From: Kapaibacterium sp044224925
GTDB taxonomy: Bacteria; Bacteroidota; Ignavibacteria; Kapaibacteriales; Kapaibacteriaceae
Length of the DNA stretch: 64,000 bases
Direction of reading: 5' to 3'
NCBI GenBank assembly: GCA_044224925.1
Contig: JBGAJM010000003.1
Coordinates: forward strand, 62,001-126,000
Every line of letters begins with the position of its first letter. Within the stretch, counting starts at the first letter, position 1. The notes below the pieces were generated by a model that was not told the origin of the DNA, did no database searches, and was given only the letters and a program-made list of their open reading frames with translations. Positions 60,616 through 64,000 of the stretch are shown here, piece by piece. The position numbers and the translations under genes were made by a program.

Positions 60616-61959
60616 ATGTCACTCGTTACCCCTCCGCTCTCGACCGAACCACTGCGATATCATTTCCCGACCACGGAGCAGATCGAACTGCCCGACGGAA
60701 GTGTCGCCTATTTGATCCACCGCCCCGAAGAAGACATGATGAGCATCACGGTGATCGCTCACACGGGCTGCGTCGACGATGAGATCCCGGGTGAAACGGC
60801 GTTCGCCGCATCGATGATGAGCAGGGGCACGGAACGTCTGTCCGCCGATGCCTTCGCCGAAGAGGTGGAGTATCGCGGGTGCAATGTTTCGAGCAGTGCC
60901 GATCGCGACAGTACGTCGGTCGTCGGCGTGGGACTCAAGGAGTACGCCCTCGATCTTGTCCAGCTCGTCTACGACAGTGCCTTCACACCGCGCTTCGATG
61001 CGCAGGAGATCGAACGTCAGCGGACCGTGCGCATCGCCGATGCCACCATGAATCGTTCGGACCCGGATTGGTTGGCCATGAGTGCGGAAGCACAGATCGC
61101 CTATTCCGGACATCCGTATGCTGTGAACCGCGAGGGAAGTCCATCGTCGATCCGTGCCATCACACGCGAACGCATGCTCCATGTCCATGAACGCTTCATT
61201 CGCGCACGTCGTACCGTGTTGCTCACCGGTGCCTTCGATCGCGATGCCCTGCTCGCGGCGCTCGATGCGCGCACACGCACGTTGCCGTCACCATCGCCTG
61301 CGACGCACACCATCGTACGTCCGGCCCCGGTGATGTTGCATCGCACCGCCTGCATCGCTGCAAAGGACGATGCCGTGCAGAGCGCCTTGCGCATCGGACT
61401 GCCGATGGTGAACCTTCTGCATCCCGATGCGTTTGCATTGCAGTTGCTCACCTCCATCCTCGGCGGATACACCATGGCGCGTTTGTTCGCCGTACTGCGC
61501 GAGCAGAAGGGCTATACGTATGGTGCCTATGCCTATCCGAATGTGCGTTTGCAAAGTCAGCAGATCGAGATCGTCACCAGCGTGGGCAACGACTTCACGG
61601 TCGATACTATCGAGACCATCAAGCAGGAACTCCTGCGACTGCATTCCGAGCCTGTTGGCACAGAAGAATTGAACGACACCCGACAGCACATGCTCGGTCA
61701 GTTCGCCCGTTCGAACGAAACGCCACAACAAACGGCGGGCATGGTGTGGATGCGCATTCTGCATGGACTTGACGAGACGTATTACGAACGGTACATCGCC
61801 GCTCTGCAAGGCTTCACGTCGGAATCGTTGTTCGAGGTGCAGCAACGCTACTTCGACCCATCGCAGTGGGTGATCGGCGCAAGTGGAGATCGAGACGTGC
61901 TTGTTGCCGCCGTTCGCGGATCGGTAGATTCCATCATCGACTTCACTCTTCCCGAATGA
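60616..61959 (+). CDS. M16-family peptidase homologue without the zinc motif
   Basis: The product is a 447-aa two-lobed M16 protein. In the place of the zinc-binding HxxEH the sequence reads GETAFAASMMSRGT, so the metal ligands are missing. The C-terminal lobe is intact (LTSILGGYTMARLFAVLREQKGYTYGAYAY). Such subunits pair with an active M16 partner, as in two-component M16B proteases; no partner lies in the window. No signal peptide. The stop overlaps the next start as ATGA. Confidence 0.88.
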   Translation: MSLVTPPLSTEPLRYHFPTTEQIELPDGSVAYLIHRPEEDMMSITVIAHTGCVDDEIPGETAFAASMMSRGTERLSADAFAEEVEYRGCNVSSSADRDSTSVVGVGLKEYALDLVQLVYDSAFTPRFDAQEIERQRTVRIADATMNRSDPDWLAMSAEAQIAYSGHPYAVNREGSPSSIRAITRERMLHVHERFIRARRTVLLTGAFDRDALLAALDARTRTLPSPSPATHTIVRPAPVMLHRTACIAAKDDAVQSALRIGLPMVNLLHPDAFALQLLTSILGGYTMARLFAVLREQKGYTYGAYAYPNVRLQSQQIEIVTSVGNDFTVDTIETIKQELLRLHSEPVGTEELNDTRQHMLGQFARSNETPQQTAGMVWMRILHGLDETYYERYIAALQGFTSESLFEVQQRYFDPSQWVIGASGDRDVLVAAVRGSVDSIIDFTLPE

Positions 61960-63278
61960 ACTATCCCGTGATCGGCGCAGGGGTGATCACCCTTGCCGCC
62001 ATCCTCCTTATCAAACGTGGCGCCGACGTACGGCTGATCCTGATCCTTGCCGGCTTGGTGATCTCGTCGCTCGCGGCGCAGCCATGGGCCGTCTTCGATG
62101 CCTTTCAGAAGGCGGTCGGGAGGGGCGACATCATCGGTCCGATCTGCTCGGCCATGGGCTTTGCCTTCGTGGTCAAGAAAACGGGATGCGATCAAGACAT
62201 GGTGCGGCTGCTCATGCGGCCGCTACGCAAACTGCAATGGGCGCTCATTCCCGGTGGTGCGCTGATCGGCTTCGTGACGAACATGGCCATCACCAGTCAG
62301 ACCGCTGCTGCTGCAGCCGTTGGTCCGATCCTCGTCCCCTTGCTCATCGCCGCCGGACACTCGCGCCTTGCCGCCGCCGCAACACTTCTTGTGGGATGCA
62401 GTGTTGGTGGGAACCTCTTCAATCCCGGAGAACCGGATGTTGTGGCCGTGCATGTGAATGCGGGAGCCGACATCGGACATGTGCTTGGCGCTGTCTTCGT
62501 GCCGAACATCATCTCCTTTGTTGTTGGCGTTGCCGTGCTCTCCGTGTTGTTGTACAAGCGACACGATCATGGTAGCACGGCGGCACAAGCAGCCGTGAAT
62601 GAAGTGATCGAACGTCCGGTCTCCGTCGGTCGTGCCCTCCTCGTCCCGCTCCCGGTGATCCTGCTGCTTCTCTTGCAACCAAGTCTGAACCTCGCTCCCG
62701 ATCTGTTTCGGATGTATCCGAACGGACTCCATGTGAGCACCGTCATGCTGGCCTGCTCCTTCCTCGTGATGGCCGTCACATCGATGCGCGGCTCGCGCGT
62801 GGACCGTACGCACTTCAGCGATCTGACGGGCTCGTTCTTCGAAGGCATGGGCTTCGGATTCACGAAGGTGATCTCGCTCATCATTGCAGCGTCGTGCTTC
62901 ATTGCCGGACTCGAGGCCGTGGGCGCCATTGCCACGCTCACCGGCATCTTCCGCGACAACCTTGCCCTTGCCGCCATCATGAGTCCGATCCTTACCTTCG
63001 GTCTGGCCGTCGTCTCAGGCTCCGGCACCGCTCCCAGCGTGGCCTTCTCGCAGGCCATGCTGCCCGGACTGGCCATCACGGACAAGGCCCAGGCCGTTGT
63101 GCTCGGCTCCTTTGGCGCTATTGGAGCCAGCATCGGTCGTACCATGTCGCCCGTTTCCGCCATCGTCCTCTTCACCGGTACGCTGGCCGAGGTGGACAGT
63201 GCCGCTCTCATCAAACTTGCCACCTGGCCCATGCTCGCCTCGCTCGTGAGCGTGATACTGTATGGCATGCTATTTTAG
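61956..63278 (+). CDS. DcuC-family C4-dicarboxylate transporter
   Basis: This 440-aa inner-membrane protein has about 12 hydrophobic segments. It has features of the DcuC family, such as GFVTNMAITSQTAAAAAVGP, GCSVGGNLFNPGEPDVV and SGSGTAPSVAFSQAMLPG. DcuC proteins move succinate, fumarate or related dicarboxylates. It is coupled by a 4-bp overlap to the M16 homologue, and the cysteine desulfurase begins 5 bp after its stop. Confidence 0.87.
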   Translation: MNYPVIGAGVITLAAILLIKRGADVRLILILAGLVISSLAAQPWAVFDAFQKAVGRGDIIGPICSAMGFAFVVKKTGCDQDMVRLLMRPLRKLQWALIPGGALIGFVTNMAITSQTAAAAAVGPILVPLLIAAGHSRLAAAATLLVGCSVGGNLFNPGEPDVVAVHVNAGADIGHVLGAVFVPNIISFVVGVAVLSVLLYKRHDHGSTAAQAAVNEVIERPVSVGRALLVPLPVILLLLLQPSLNLAPDLFRMYPNGLHVSTVMLACSFLVMAVTSMRGSRVDRTHFSDLTGSFFEGMGFGFTKVISLIIAASCFIAGLEAVGAIATLTGIFRDNLALAAIMSPILTFGLAVVSGSGTAPSVAFSQAMLPGLAITDKAQAVVLGSFGAIGASIGRTMSPVSAIVLFTGTLAEVDSAALIKLATWPMLASLVSVILYGMLF

Positions 63279-63283
63279 CCGCC

Positions 63284-64000
63284 ATGATCTATGCAGACTA
63301 TGCAGCGACCACGCCGGTCGACCCGGCCGTGCTCGACGCCATGCTCCCGTATCTGCGGGACCTGTACTTTAACGCCTCCAGCAATCATGCCGGTGGGATG
63401 ATGGCGCAACAGGCCGTGATGAAGGCGCGCATGCAAGTGGCAGCGCACCTGGGTGCACGGATGAACGAGATCGTCTTCACAAGTGGCGCCACCGAGGCCA
63501 TCAACCTTGCCATGCTTGGCGCAGCCCGACAGGCAGAGCGCAGCGGTTCGACGCGACGTCGTATCGTCACCGTGGCCACCGAACATGCGGCCGTGATCGA
63601 TGCCTCGAAGTATCTGCACGAACGCGGTTGGGATGTGGTCTTCCTTGGCGTCGACAAATTCGGTCGCCTCGATCTCGACGAGGTCGGACGTCACGTCAAC
63701 GTCAACACGCTCATGCTCAGTGTGATGGCCGTGAACAACGAGACCGGCGTCTATCAAGACCTTCAGCCCCTTGCCGCCATTGCCCATGCCAACGGCGCCC
63801 TCTTCATGACGGATGCCACACAGGCCTATGGAAAGATGCCGCTGCACGTCGACGAGATCGGCATCGATCTGATGACGTTCTCCGGTCACAAGATCTACGG
63901 TCCAAAAGGCGTTGGCGCCCTCTTCATCCGCTCGCGCAAAGAGGCTTCCTGCGATGTAGAGCCGTTGCTGTACGGCGGAGGTCAAGAGCGAGGCATTCGT
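63284..64000 (+). CDS. Cysteine desulfurase, IscS/NifS family (3' end outside the window)
   Basis: The first 239 codons of a PLP-dependent cysteine desulfurase are visible. They include MIYADYAATTPVD, FTSGATEAINLAMLG, the stacking His in TVATEHAAVID and the PLP Lys in SGHKIYGPKG. The enzyme takes sulfur from cysteine for Fe-S clusters and tRNA thiolation. The catalytic Cys loop lies beyond the edge. It starts 5 bp after the transporter and is likely co-transcribed. Confidence 0.94.
   Translation, partial: MIYADYAATTPVDPAVLDAMLPYLRDLYFNASSNHAGGMMAQQAVMKARMQVAAHLGARMNEIVFTSGATEAINLAMLGAARQAERSGSTRRRIVTVATEHAAVIDASKYLHERGWDVVFLGVDKFGRLDLDEVGRHVNVNTLMLSVMAVNNETGVYQDLQPLAAIAHANGALFMTDATQAYGKMPLHVDEIGIDLMTFSGHKIYGPKGVGALFIRSRKEASCDVEPLLYGGGQERGIR

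Overview
The window is a 64 kb chromosomal segment of a Gram-negative bacterium with an outer membrane and, by inference, a type IX secretion system. Several exported proteins end in Bacteroidota-type C-terminal sorting domains. There are many lipoproteins and outer-membrane barrels, two candidate TAnnTTTG promoters, a mix of genes with and without Shine-Dalgarno sites, and moderately high GC. TPR sensors fused to class III cyclases or a histidine kinase recur. Together these suggest the Bacteroidota/Chlorobiota/Ignavibacteria group, possibly a Kapabacteria-like lineage; that placement is inference. No tRNA, rRNA, CRISPR array, prophage or complete insertion sequence was seen.

Layout. 1-11.6 kb: four TPR-adenylate cyclases. 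Two lie in a tightly overlapping operon with a six-helix membrane protein and an MbnP/MbnH-like pair (copper-binding protein plus di-heme peroxidase). 11.6-22 kb: a small putative gene between inverted heptamer arrays, a DUF6252-like lipoprotein, a baeRF (eRF1-like) protein, a lipoprotein, an OmpA protein coupled to a T9SS-exported propeller protein, and an ECF sigma/anti-sigma pair whose anti-sigma carries a beta-rich extension. 22-25 kb: aconitase and a VapBC module with a striking dyad operator. 25-32.5 kb: three tandem paralogous lipoproteins (763/764/764 aa) plus a decayed fragment of another copy. 32.5-36.3 kb: a DUF4397 T9SS-exported protein lying between a stray ABC-F 3' fragment and the intact ABC-F gene. 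36.3-40.5 kb: a signalling operon of TPR-histidine kinase, a receiver protein with a histidine-less kinase core and a DnaC-like ATPase, running into the ABC-F gene. 40.7-49.3 kb: desaturase, FKBP, FAD oxidoreductase, mini-MGMT, amine oxidase, VWA-OmpA protein, O-methyltransferase, MlaD and SSB. 49.4-54.1 kb: envelope proteins and a cyclase-family hydrolase. 54.1-60.6 kb: a six-gene operon of two SDRs, acylphosphatase, patatin-Omp85, a HIT-TM-rhodanese fusion and a sigma54-type activator. 60.6-64 kb: M16 homologue, DcuC-family transporter and cysteine desulfurase.

The most unusual elements are: (1) arrays of a 7-bp unit GTGACRA at six intergenic sites, two pairs of which face each other as long inverted repeats; (2) MbnP/MbnH in an operon with two adenylate cyclases; (3) a split kinase/receiver pair with a DnaC-like ATPase; (4) the HIT-rhodanese membrane fusion. 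Gene starts were placed using 4-bp ATGA/GTGA overlaps, Shine-Dalgarno sites and paralogue alignment, and are often downstream of the longest possible start.
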